Positions 21,728-29,335 of a stretch of 64,000 bases of DNA are shown here, piece after piece. Location of the stretch: the NCBI GenBank assembly GCA_947494145.1, contig CANLTZ010000003.1:62001-126000 (forward strand), in the 5' to 3' direction. The notes under the pieces were generated by a model. That model searched no databases, was not told the DNA's origin, and saw only the letters and a program-made list of their open reading frames with translations. Source of the DNA: an uncultured Jannaschia sp. Its GTDB lineage: Bacteria; Pseudomonadota; Alphaproteobacteria; Rhodobacterales; Rhodobacteraceae. The number at the start of each line of letters is the position of its first letter. Within the stretch, counting starts at the first letter, position 1. The position numbers were made by a program, and so were the translations under genes.

Positions 21728-22385
21728 GGGTCTCCTCCCCGCCAGGGTTGGGCGGTCTGTCGATCACGTGGACGGCTACCCCGCGGGCGTGGGCGGCGTC
21801 CAGCTTGGCGCGCGCGCCACCGGAATTCTTTGTGACGAGGTGGGTTATGCCAAGGCTCGCCAGCAGCGCATCTTCATCCGCCTGCGCGAAAGGCGGTCTT
21901 CCGACCACCCAGGTGACACCAGGAACGGCAGGCGCCGGGTCGATGCGCCGACACCAAAGCGCAGCCACCCTGCCCAGAAACGGCGCCAGCGACCCCGGCC
22001 CCGTGGTCAGGAGGACGCGGGCTTGGGCGGCCAGCGCCGCCGCGCACTCCGCCTCTGTGCGATGGCAGGCCCAATCCCGCTCCGATGGCCAAGCGGGTCG
22101 CGTCAGCCGCAGGTAAGGGACGCCCTCGTCATCGCAGACCCGCACTGCACGCGCCGTGATCCGCGACGCAAAGGGGTGTGTAGCATCCAAGACAGCGGAG
22201 ACATCGGCAAGCGCATCTCGAAACCCGGCCTCGCCCCCGAAGCCACCGACCCGCGTCGGCACGCCCAGATCGGGTGCCTCCGTCCGGCCGGCCAGCGAGG
22301 CAACCACCCCAAGCCCTGCATCGCGCGCCCGCGCCAGCACGCGCCGCGCCTCAGCCGTGCCCGCAAGCACCAGCACACGCTTCAT
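21675..22385 (-). CDS. cobK: precorrin-6A reductase
   Basis: A 236-residue CobK/CbiJ, the NAD(P)H-dependent reductase of the corrin ring. Motifs: VLAGTAEARRVL at the N-terminus, DATHPFASRITARAVR, LTTGPGSLAPF and LVTKNSGGARAKLDAA. The C-terminal 17 codons overlap the glycosylase gene, which suggests C-terminal extension or a later start for that gene. It lies 15 bases after cbiD in the same direction, forming a cobalamin pair. Confidence 0.93.
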   Translation of the reverse strand: MKRVLVLAGTAEARRVLARARDAGLGVVASLAGRTEAPDLGVPTRVGGFGGEAGFRDALADVSAVLDATHPFASRITARAVRVCDDEGVPYLRLTRPAWPSERDWACHRTEAECAAALAAQARVLLTTGPGSLAPFLGRVAALWCRRIDPAPAVPGVTWVVGRPPFAQADEDALLASLGITHLVTKNSGGARAKLDAAHARGVAVHVIDRPPNPGGEETHDIDAAFDFLRRYSDHP

Positions 22386-22400
22386 GCCCCGCCCCTGGCG

Positions 22401-23423
22401 CTAAGCATGGGCCAACACGTTCCCCGCCCGGTCGATCACGACCACATCCAGCTCCGCCTCGATCAGCGCGCCGGCCCGCCTGCGCGCTTCCTCGGCAATG
22501 CGCTGTGCCAGGGCGGGCACCCGGGTCACGGCCTCCAACGTGGTGTTGCAACCCGTCAAATCCTGGCCCGCCCAGTCGCTTAGGCCGCGCAAATCCACCT
22601 GGGACCGTGCCGAATGCAAATCCATCGCGCCCTGGGCCAGTTTGGCAAGCTTGCCCACGCCGCCGCCCACAGTTACCCGCGCCACAGGATGTTTGCGCAG
22701 GTATTTCAGCATCCCACCCGCGAAATCGCCCATATCCAGCATTGCGTGGTCGGGCAGGCCATGGAGCGCCTGGACCACCCGCTCACTTGTGGCCCCGGTG
22801 CAGCCCGCCACATGGGTCAAGCCCGATGCCCGCGCCACATCCACCCCGCGATGGATCGAGGCGATCCAGGCGGCGCAGGAAAAGGGGCGCACGACGCCGG
22901 TGGTGCCTAAGATCGACAGGCCCCCTTCGATCCCTAGACGAGGGTTCCAGGTGCGCTGCGCGATCTCGGCCCCGCCCGGGATGCTGACGGTGATGGCCAC
23001 ATCGGGGCTACGGCCATGGGCGATTGCCGCCTCAGCCACGGCTTCGTCCAGCATGGCGCGGGGCACGGGGTTGATGGCGGGCTCACCCACTGCAAGCGGC
23101 AGGCCCGGCTTGGTCACAGTGCCGACCCCTTCGCCCGCATGAAACACGATACCGCCGTCGGATGCTGTTACGCGCACGCGGATCTCGGCCCCGTGGGTGA
23201 CATCCGGGTCGTCGCCTGCATCCTTGATTACGCCTGCCTCGGCCCAACCCTCACCGACCAGGCCGCCCACGATCTCAAACCCAGGCATTTCCCCCCGTGG
23301 CAGGCGGATCGTGACCGCCCCCGGCACCGCCCCGCCCCAGAGCCCGTCCAACGCTGCCCGGCAGGCCGCCGTGGCGCAGGCCCCGGTTGTCCAACCGCGG
23401 CGGAGAGGTTTCGGCTCACTCAT
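22401..23423 (-). CDS. cbiD: cobalt-precorrin-5B C1-methyltransferase
   Basis: A 340-residue CbiD. The N-terminus LRRGWTTGACATAACRAAL is the family signature, and ILGTTGVVRPFS and AGCTGATSERVVQALHGL follow. CbiD methylates C1 of the corrin ring. ATG 23423 is chosen because it sits nine residues before the signature. It is classed with the oxygen-independent route, but many Rhodobacterales combine it with oxygen-dependent enzymes. It diverges from cobA across 86 bases, which must hold both promoters; I see no cobalamin-riboswitch box there. Confidence 0.93.
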   Translation of the reverse strand: MSEPKPLRRGWTTGACATAACRAALDGLWGGAVPGAVTIRLPRGEMPGFEIVGGLVGEGWAEAGVIKDAGDDPDVTHGAEIRVRVTASDGGIVFHAGEGVGTVTKPGLPLAVGEPAINPVPRAMLDEAVAEAAIAHGRSPDVAITVSIPGGAEIAQRTWNPRLGIEGGLSILGTTGVVRPFSCAAWIASIHRGVDVARASGLTHVAGCTGATSERVVQALHGLPDHAMLDMGDFAGGMLKYLRKHPVARVTVGGGVGKLAKLAQGAMDLHSARSQVDLRGLSDWAGQDLTGCNTTLEAVTRVPALAQRIAEEARRRAGALIEAELDVVVIDRAGNVLAHA

Positions 23424-23509
23424 GCCCGCCTTCCTGCCACGGCGCCAAGCGCCCGCCAATGGTCACAGGGTGTCTTTCCCAACGGGTCAAGCAATGCCAT
23501 GAAAGACAT

Positions 23510-24355
23510 ATGAGCGACCCCCTTCCCCCCCATGACTGGCCCGTGTTGGAGCGCGGCTGGGTCTGGCTGTGCGGCGCAGGGCCCGGCGACCCGGGCCTCT
23601 TGACGCTGCATGCCGTCAATGCGCTGCGCCAGGCAGATGTCATCGTCTATGACGCCTTGGTCCATGAAGGCATCCTCGATTGGGCCCCGGAGGCGCGCAA
23701 AATCTATGCGGGCAAGCGCGGCGGCAAGCCGTCTGCCAAGCAGCGCGACATATCGCTTCGGCTGGTGGATCTGGCCCGCGCGGGTCACCGCGTGCTGCGC
23801 CTCAAAGGGGGGGACCCCTTCGTCTTCGGCCGCGGTGGGGAAGAGGCGCAGACCCTCGTCCAGCACGGCATCCCACTTCGCATCATCCCCGGCATCACCG
23901 CCGGGATCGCGGGGCTCGCCTATGCGGGCATCCCGGTTACCCACCGGGACGTAAACCAATCGGTCACTTTCATCACCGGCCACGATGCGTCGGGCAATGC
24001 GCCCACGGCGCTGGATTGGGCTGGGCTTGCCCAAGGATCCCAAGTGATTGTGATCTATATGGGCATGAAACATATCGGCCAGATTGCCGCCCAATTGATC
24101 GAGGCGGGCCGCGCCCCGTCCGAGCCGGTGGCCGTCACGACCACCGCCACGCTCAGCGATCAACGCACGTTGGAGACGACGCTGGCCTGTGCCGAGGCCG
24201 ACATCGCCGCCAGCGGGCTGGAGCCGCCCGCCATCATCTGCATCGGCCAAGCTGTCGCGCTACGCCAGGCATTGGATTGGGTGGCCCAAGCGCGCGGTGA
24301 ACCGCCCCGTAACCTTGACCCTTTGGACCGCCGCCGACCCGCCGAGGCGGGGTGA
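23510..24355 (+). CDS. cobA: uroporphyrinogen-III C-methyltransferase
   Basis: A 281-residue SUMT making precorrin-2 with two S-adenosylmethionine molecules. It has VWLCGAGPGDPGLLTLHAVN, VIVYDALV, GKRGGKPSAKQ, LRLKGGDPFVFGRGGEEA, PGITAGIAG and VTHRDVNQSVTFITGH. It lacks the dehydrogenase-ferrochelatase part of CysG, so it is a stand-alone CobA. The ATG at 23510 is chosen because upstream codons overlap the divergent cbiD gene and are not conserved. It is the branch-point step towards cobalamin and siroheme. Confidence 0.94.
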   Translation: MSDPLPPHDWPVLERGWVWLCGAGPGDPGLLTLHAVNALRQADVIVYDALVHEGILDWAPEARKIYAGKRGGKPSAKQRDISLRLVDLARAGHRVLRLKGGDPFVFGRGGEEAQTLVQHGIPLRIIPGITAGIAGLAYAGIPVTHRDVNQSVTFITGHDASGNAPTALDWAGLAQGSQVIVIYMGMKHIGQIAAQLIEAGRAPSEPVAVTTTATLSDQRTLETTLACAEADIAASGLEPPAIICIGQAVALRQALDWVAQARGEPPRNLDPLDRRRPAEAG

Positions 24356-24518
24356 GCCGGACAACCGCGCCACGACACCCGGTGCTACAAGCGCAGACGC
24401 AATCCGTTCCTCCACCGAGACGCCGCCTATGGCGCCCTTGGCGACGCACAGCTTCGATGCCATCCATGCAATCAGACATCACGTCGGACCTCGTCCGGCC
24501 CCCATGGGAAGCCGCGCC

Positions 24519-25382
24519 ATGACGCCTCTTGTCTTCGGAACCGTTCTGTTTGCCGCGCTCCTGCATGCAACGTGGAACGCACTTGTCAAAGGAGGCGCAG
24601 ACAAGCACGCCTCCATGACGGCGGTCGTTCTGGGCCATATCCCGCTGGCGCTGGTCGTCTTGCCCTTCGTGCCCTTGCCAGACGCCGCCGCCCTGCCCTG
24701 GCTGCTGGCGGGTATCGCGCTGCATCTGGGATATCAACTGTTCCTGATCGCGGGCTACCGGGCGGGCGACCTGACCCAAGTCTATCCCATCGCTCGCGGT
24801 ACGGCGCCCCTGATCGTTGCCGCCGTCTCTGTGGGCCTGTTGGGCGTCACCCTTGCCTTGGCAGAGCTTCTGGCCATCGCACTGATTGCCGCGGGCATCT
24901 TGTCGCTGGCCCTGGTGCGCCGGGCCGATGGCACGCGCAATCCCCGCGCGGCCATTATGGCGTTGGGCACCGGCGGCTTCATCGCCGCTTACTCGCTGGT
25001 GGATGGCATCGGCGCGCGTGCCGCTGGGACGGCCCTTGGCTATTGGACCTGGGCCGCGCTGGGTAATGCCGTCCTGTTCTGCCTCTGGACGGCCATCGCG
25101 AAACCCGATTTGCTGGGCCGTCTGCCGCGGGACCGGCAGCTTGTCAGGCTGGGCCTGATCGGAGGCTCCGCATCTTACCTGGCCTATGGGCTGGTTGTCT
25201 GGGCCTTCACCATGGCGCCCATCGCGCTTGTGACCGCGTTGCGCGAAACCTCTATCGTGTTTGCCCTGCTGATCGGGGTCGGCATCCTGCGCGAACGCCT
25301 GGACCTGGCGAAAGTGCTGTCCACCTTGGTCACGATCCTGGGGGCGGGCCTTTTGCGATTTGCCCGCGGATCAGGCGGATGA
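24519..25382 (+). CDS. EamA-family (DMT) transporter
   Basis: A 287-residue membrane protein with about ten helices, starting MTPLVFGTVLFAALLHATWN, a frequent lead of DMT exporters, and ending AGLLRFARGSGG. ATG 24519 has GGAAG at 24507-24511 at the right distance; an ATG at 24504 is a longer alternative. The 163 bases before it contain no other gene. It sits between cobA and cobB. A role in cobalt or corrinoid traffic is conceivable only by context. Confidence 0.85.
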   Translation: MTPLVFGTVLFAALLHATWNALVKGGADKHASMTAVVLGHIPLALVVLPFVPLPDAAALPWLLAGIALHLGYQLFLIAGYRAGDLTQVYPIARGTAPLIVAAVSVGLLGVTLALAELLAIALIAAGILSLALVRRADGTRNPRAAIMALGTGGFIAAYSLVDGIGARAAGTALGYWTWAALGNAVLFCLWTAIAKPDLLGRLPRDRQLVRLGLIGGSASYLAYGLVVWAFTMAPIALVTALRETSIVFALLIGVGILRERLDLAKVLSTLVTILGAGLLRFARGSGG

Positions 25383-25470
25383 TCACAGGCGCGGCGTCCG
25401 TCACCCGGCTCCGATGCGGAGATCGACATACGCCCCTTCCTGCCGAACGCCAATCGCATCGCATTCGTCT

Positions 25471-25489
25471 GAAATAAAATGATTATTTC
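25471..25489. promoter_or_regulatory. AT-rich palindrome upstream of cobB
   Basis: gaaataa and ttatttc (25471-25477, 25483-25489) pair around a 5-base centre in otherwise GC-rich DNA. The site is 97 bases upstream of cobB and about 90 bases after the transporter stop. Size and composition resemble operators of Fur-superfamily or other metal regulators, but it does not match a specific box that I can name. Confidence 0.3.
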
Positions 25490-25585
25490 GCAAAGCCAAA
25501 CCTGGCCAAGACCTGTGCGCCGCCCTACAACTCACGTTGCGTCAACGTGGCGCGCCTGTTTCTTTACCCAGTTCACGGTTCTTGC

Positions 25586-26827
25586 ATGCCCGGTTTGATC
25601 CTTGCTGCGCCGAGCTCCGGCTCGGGCAAAACCACCATCACCCTTGGCCTCCTGCGCGCCTTGCGAGAGCTTGGGCATGACGTGCGCGGCGCCAAGTCCG
25701 GCCCCGATTATATCGACCCGCGTTTTCACGAAGCCGCGACCGGTCGTATCTGTCCCAATCTCGATGCCTGGTCGATGGACCCAAAGATGATCGCGGGTCT
25801 GGCCGCCACGCCAGAACTTCTGCTGATCGAAGGAGCCATGGGCCTTTTTGATGGGGCGCCACCAGATGGGCGGGGCGCTGTGGCCGATCTGGCCAAGCAA
25901 TTGGGTTTGCCGGTGGTCCTGATCGTGGATGCCAGCAGCATGTCGCAATCCATCGCGCCTCTGATCAACGGCTTTGCCACCCATGACCCGGACGTGAACG
26001 TGGCCGCCGTGATCTTGAACCGCGTCGGCTCCGCCCGACACGAAGCTTTGCTGCGCGCGGCCTGCCCCCTGCCCGTGCTCGGTGCCATTCCGCGCGACCC
26101 GAAACTGGCCGTGCCCTCCCGCCATCTGGGTCTTGTTCAGGCGGAGGAGTTTCCCTCCCTCGACCGCTTCCTGTCCGACGTGGCCGAAGTGATAGCCACC
26201 TATCTGGATATTGACGCGCTGGTGGCCATGGCCGGCGAATTGCCCAATGTCCCGCCCGTGCGTATCGCCCCGCCGGCCCAGTCCATCGCGCTGGCACGCG
26301 ACGAGGCCTTTGCCTTCGTCTACCCCCACCTCATAAAGGGTTGGCGCTGGGCCGGGGCGGAGGTCAAGACGTTCTCGCCCTTGGCAAACCACCCTGCCCC
26401 CGAGGCCGATCTTGTCATCTTGCCCGGCGGCTACCCCGAACTTCATGCCGGGCGCCTAGCGGGAAATGCGACCTTCCTGACTTCACTGCAAAACCGCGCT
26501 GTGCATGGTGAATGTGGCGGGTTCATGGTCATGGGGGACGGCCTTGTCGACGCCGATGGCACGCGCCACGCCATGGCGGGGCTTCTGCGACTGGAAACTT
26601 CGTTTTCTGAGCGCCGCTTGCATCTCGGCTACCGCAATGTGACGGCCACCGAAGGCCCTTTCGCTGGCGACTGGGCCGCCCACGAATTCCACTATGCAAC
26701 CACCCTGCGGGCCGAGGGCGAGCCGCTTTTCTCAGCCACCGATGCCACCGGCGCGCCGCTTCCGTCCATGGGATTGCGCGACGGGGAGGTGCAGGGCTCT
26801 TTCGCGCATCTGGTCGCGCCGCGCTGA
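25586..26827 (+). CDS. cobB: cobyrinate a,c-diamide synthase
   Basis: A 413-residue glutamine amidotransferase that amidates the a and c side chains of the corrin (hydrogenobyrinate or cobyrinate). It has the P-loop APSSGSGKTTITLGL near the N-terminus, SGPDYIDPRFHEAATG, ILPGGYPELHAGRLA, the nucleophile Cys in HGECGGFMVMGDGLVD and the catalytic His in AAHEFHYATT. ATG 25586 precedes the P-loop by six residues, as in the family. No cobalamin-riboswitch box was seen upstream; an AT-rich palindrome lies there instead. Confidence 0.95.
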   Translation: MPGLILAAPSSGSGKTTITLGLLRALRELGHDVRGAKSGPDYIDPRFHEAATGRICPNLDAWSMDPKMIAGLAATPELLLIEGAMGLFDGAPPDGRGAVADLAKQLGLPVVLIVDASSMSQSIAPLINGFATHDPDVNVAAVILNRVGSARHEALLRAACPLPVLGAIPRDPKLAVPSRHLGLVQAEEFPSLDRFLSDVAEVIATYLDIDALVAMAGELPNVPPVRIAPPAQSIALARDEAFAFVYPHLIKGWRWAGAEVKTFSPLANHPAPEADLVILPGGYPELHAGRLAGNATFLTSLQNRAVHGECGGFMVMGDGLVDADGTRHAMAGLLRLETSFSERRLHLGYRNVTATEGPFAGDWAAHEFHYATTLRAEGEPLFSATDATGAPLPSMGLRDGEVQGSFAHLVAPR

Positions 26828-26879
26828 AATTGCCCGCCCCCGCTGGACCCGGGCCGCTGGCGCGCGTAGGCGTGGGCAA

Positions 26880-28127
26880 ATGACCGCGATCACCACCGAT
26901 ACCGACGCCCCAGATGACAGCCGCGCCCGCCGTAACGTGGCCGTATTGGTGGCCGCCCAGGCCATTCTGGGCGCGCAATTGCCGATGCAGTTCATCGCAG
27001 GCGGCCTTGCAGGGCTCAGCCTGGCGCCAACGCCCCTTCTGGCCACGCTGCCAATCAGCTTGATCGTCTTCGGCTCCATGACGACGGCGCCCTGGATCAG
27101 CCCGCTGATGCAGAAGCGCGGCCGCCGCTTCGGCTTCGTGCTGGGGGCGCTGGCCGGGGCTTTGGGGGCCGCGCTTGCTGTGCTGGGGCTGCTCTGGGCG
27201 AATTTCGTGGTCTTCCTTCTGGGCGGCTATTTCACAGGCGTCTACATGTCGACGCTTGGCTTTTACCGCTTCGCCGCCACCGACACAGCCTCTGCCGCGT
27301 TCCGCCCCAAGGCCATCAGCTATGTCATGGCGGGCGGGTTGCTGTCGGCACTTCTGGGTCCGCAACTCATCAAGGCCACCTCCGATGTGACGGTGATACC
27401 CTTCTTGCTGAGCTACGGGGTCATCGTCTTGCTGAACCTCGTGGGGCTGTGGCTTTTCTTTTTGCTCGACATTCCCAAGCCCGCAGCGCCCGCCGCCGAT
27501 GCGCCCAAGGGCCGGACGAAGTGGCAATTGTTGACCACCCCCGCCATCGCCGTGTCGATCATCTGCGCCATGGTGAGCTATGCGCTCATGAACCTGGTCA
27601 TGACCTCCACGCCGCTGGCTGTGGTGGGCTGCGGCTTTGCCACCGGAAACGCCGCCGATATCGTGTCGGCCCATGTCATCGCGATGTACGCACCGAGTTT
27701 CTTCACCGGCCACCTGATCACCCGCTTCGGCACGACGCGCGTTGTGGGCGCGGGGCTGATGTTGCTGGCCGCAGCCGGGGTCACGGGGCTGTCGGGCGTC
27801 ACGCTTTTCCATTTCTACGGCGCGCTGATCTTGCTGGGTCTGGGCTGGAATTTCGGCTTCATCGGCGCGACCACCATGCTGACCGCGAACCACGACGCAT
27901 CCGAGCGGGGCGCCGTCCAGGGCATGAACGATGCGTTGGTCTTCGGGTGCGTCACCATCGCGTCGCTATCGTCGGGCGGGTTGATGAGCTTCGGGGTAGG
28001 CGCCGATGGCATGACACCGGACCAAGCCGTGGCAGGCTGGAACGCCGTCAACACGGCCATGGTGCCGTTCCTGTTGTTGGCAGGTGGCGCGCTGGTCTGG
28101 CTGCGGATGACGCGCCGGCCTGTCTGA
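26880..28127 (+). CDS. MFS transporter
   Basis: A 415-residue membrane protein with about twelve helices in two halves joined by a hydrophilic loop (PKPAAPAADAPKGRTKWQLL). The loop motif MQKRGRRFGFVLGALAGALG between helices 2 and 3 is the MFS motif A in a variant form. Substrate unknown; the hydrophobic profile fits a drug or metabolite efflux protein. It starts 52 bases after cobB, so it could be the last gene of a cob transcript, although a corrinoid role is not implied by sequence. Downstream, composition changes abruptly to AT-richer DNA. Confidence 0.85.
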   Translation: MTAITTDTDAPDDSRARRNVAVLVAAQAILGAQLPMQFIAGGLAGLSLAPTPLLATLPISLIVFGSMTTAPWISPLMQKRGRRFGFVLGALAGALGAALAVLGLLWANFVVFLLGGYFTGVYMSTLGFYRFAATDTASAAFRPKAISYVMAGGLLSALLGPQLIKATSDVTVIPFLLSYGVIVLLNLVGLWLFFLLDIPKPAAPAADAPKGRTKWQLLTTPAIAVSIICAMVSYALMNLVMTSTPLAVVGCGFATGNAADIVSAHVIAMYAPSFFTGHLITRFGTTRVVGAGLMLLAAAGVTGLSGVTLFHFYGALILLGLGWNFGFIGATTMLTANHDASERGAVQGMNDALVFGCVTIASLSSGGLMSFGVGADGMTPDQAVAGWNAVNTAMVPFLLLAGGALVWLRMTRRPV

Positions 28128-28453
28128 GCGGTCGCCCGCGCGCAACGGTCTAGACCGTTAAACACGGCACCTGGCAGCGCAACCTTTTTCTCTTCATTTT
28201 TGGTCTTTGGGGTACTAATTTCCAATGCGCCAAGAGAGCGATCAGTCATCTTACAACCCGCGCCCTAAAGCGCCTGCTTTCGACTCGTACGGAGAGGCGT
28301 AGAAAGTATAGTTTTGGCGCATTATTAACGGTTGAAATACGCCCCATTGGTTGTGAACAGCGGGCACCCAAGCGAGACTAAAAACTGAAAGCGGTTGCTA
28401 CTACCTTACATCCTGCAGAGCACCGTCACGCCTAGACCTGAGGCTGAAAATCT
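28128..28453. other. 326-base AT-richer intergenic region
   Basis: No gene is evident. The segment is clearly richer in A and T than the flanks and lies at the border of the island that continues to about 29330. It contains a perfect 10-bp inverted repeat, aatgcgccaa (28224-28233) and ttggcgcatt (28314-28323), which could be a binding site or a chance match. It presumably holds the promoter for the split membrane-protein gene. Confidence 0.5.
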
Positions 28454-28891
28454 ATGCTAAGCAAACCAGCCATGTTTGTGTTGAGATTCGTCGCCGTGCA
28501 AGAAGACGAATTCGGAGACGACGGTTTTACTTCTCTAGATGCGGCAGAAGCGCTGGTTGCTGCCGGCCATGATTTGGACCCACGACCAGCCATACAGGAA
28601 CTCGTACAGGAGGGCTACGCGATATTAATCGAGCGTGCCGAAGACACTGGCGGCTTCAATTACTATGTCTTGTCGAGCAAGGGCCAAGCAATTGGGTACC
28701 CGGAGAAATTTGGACAGCTAAACATAGCGAGAATCGTCGCAATCACCGGCCCCCTTCAATTCAGCCTCACTACCCTCGGCATATTGGGTAGCCCGTTTGC
28801 GATCGCTAGCATTTTCGGAAACTGGATTAACTGGAATACCTTCGCTTACTCGCTCGTCGAAACATATCAGTCTTTTTTCGAGATCCGATAG
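28454..28891 (+). CDS. split membrane protein, N-terminal part
   Basis: The frame encodes 145 residues. The first ~85 look like a winged-helix-type or small alpha/beta domain (SLDAAEALVAAGHDLDPRPA, then AIQELVQEGYAILIERAE), followed by one or two hydrophobic helices (LQFSLTTLGILGSPFAIASI). It ends at TAG 28889 shortly after a T TTT TTC heptamer at 28873-28879. A coding frame in -1 continues without break from that heptamer to 29304, so this appears to be the N-terminal half of one 283-residue protein. Codon use and base composition differ from the neighbours, suggesting acquired DNA. Function unknown. Confidence 0.65.
   Translation: MLSKPAMFVLRFVAVQEDEFGDDGFTSLDAAEALVAAGHDLDPRPAIQELVQEGYAILIERAEDTGGFNYYVLSSKGQAIGYPEKFGQLNIARIVAITGPLQFSLTTLGILGSPFAIASIFGNWINWNTFAYSLVETYQSFFEIR
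28873..28879 (+). promoter_or_regulatory. T TTT TTC slippery heptamer
   Basis: In the upstream reading frame the bases group as T TTT TTC, the canonical X XXY YYZ arrangement for -1 ribosomal frameshifting, and the zero-frame stop TAG is only nine bases further on. Slippage would join the two coding frames as ...SFF-RDP.... No obvious downstream pseudoknot was identified by eye. A loss of one T from an ancestral T7 run would explain it equally well. Confidence 0.4.
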
Positions 28892-29304
28892 AAAACACAT
28901 TACTAAAATTTCTCTCTGCATTTAATATCACGAGCGTCCCTGCCTGGATTTCTGACTATGCCGTAATAGGTATCATCTTTTATCAAGCCAGCCTCTTTTC
29001 GATCAAGCTTGAAGGTGAATACAGCTATTGGGGCGATAGAACGCTTTCTGTAAAGAATAGTCATGTAAGTATGGCTCTAAGATACATTGCAGGAACATTT
29101 TTCTTCGTCACGCTTTGGCCCATACTCGCTCTATCAGAGCTATCTCGGGTTGCCGTTCTCGTTAAGTACTATCTCGACTTGGACGGCTTCGATGCCCAAA
29201 CGAAGGTGATACATCCAAGGCTTGCCCTAACGGCAAGTGTCATGGGCGTACTAACACCTGTGATTTTATTTTTGGTGCTATGGTTATTCAACGCAAACGC
29301 TTAA
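28879..29304 (+). CDS. split membrane protein, C-terminal part without its own start
   Basis: This frame is open from 28831 but has no ATG, GTG or TTG until ATG 29071. From 28879 onwards it reads as convincing protein: RDPIENTLLKFLSAF, SVPAWISDYAVIGIIFYQAS, then two further hydrophobic helices and the end VLWLFNANA. It continues the upstream gene if ribosomes slip -1 at the T6 run, or if one base has been lost. An internal start at 29071 would give only a 77-residue fragment and leave a conserved-looking segment untranslated. Confidence 0.5.
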   Translation, partial: RDPIENTLLKFLSAFNITSVPAWISDYAVIGIIFYQASLFSIKLEGEYSYWGDRTLSVKNSHVSMALRYIAGTFFFVTLWPILALSELSRVAVLVKYYLDLDGFDAQTKVIHPRLALTASVMGVLTPVILFLVLWLFNANA

Positions 29305-29335
29305 ATCTGCGGAATAGCGGTTAACTGATTGCTCC

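Noticed and set aside
23424-23509. Cobalamin riboswitch between cbiD and cobA, or upstream of cobB.
   Set aside because: No B12-box-like conserved segment was seen on either strand and the first gap is only 86 bases.
26529-27893. A 454-codon minus-strand frame opposite cobB and the MFS gene.
   Set aside because: Gln/His/Arg-rich low-complexity translation crossing two genes, no plausible start signal.
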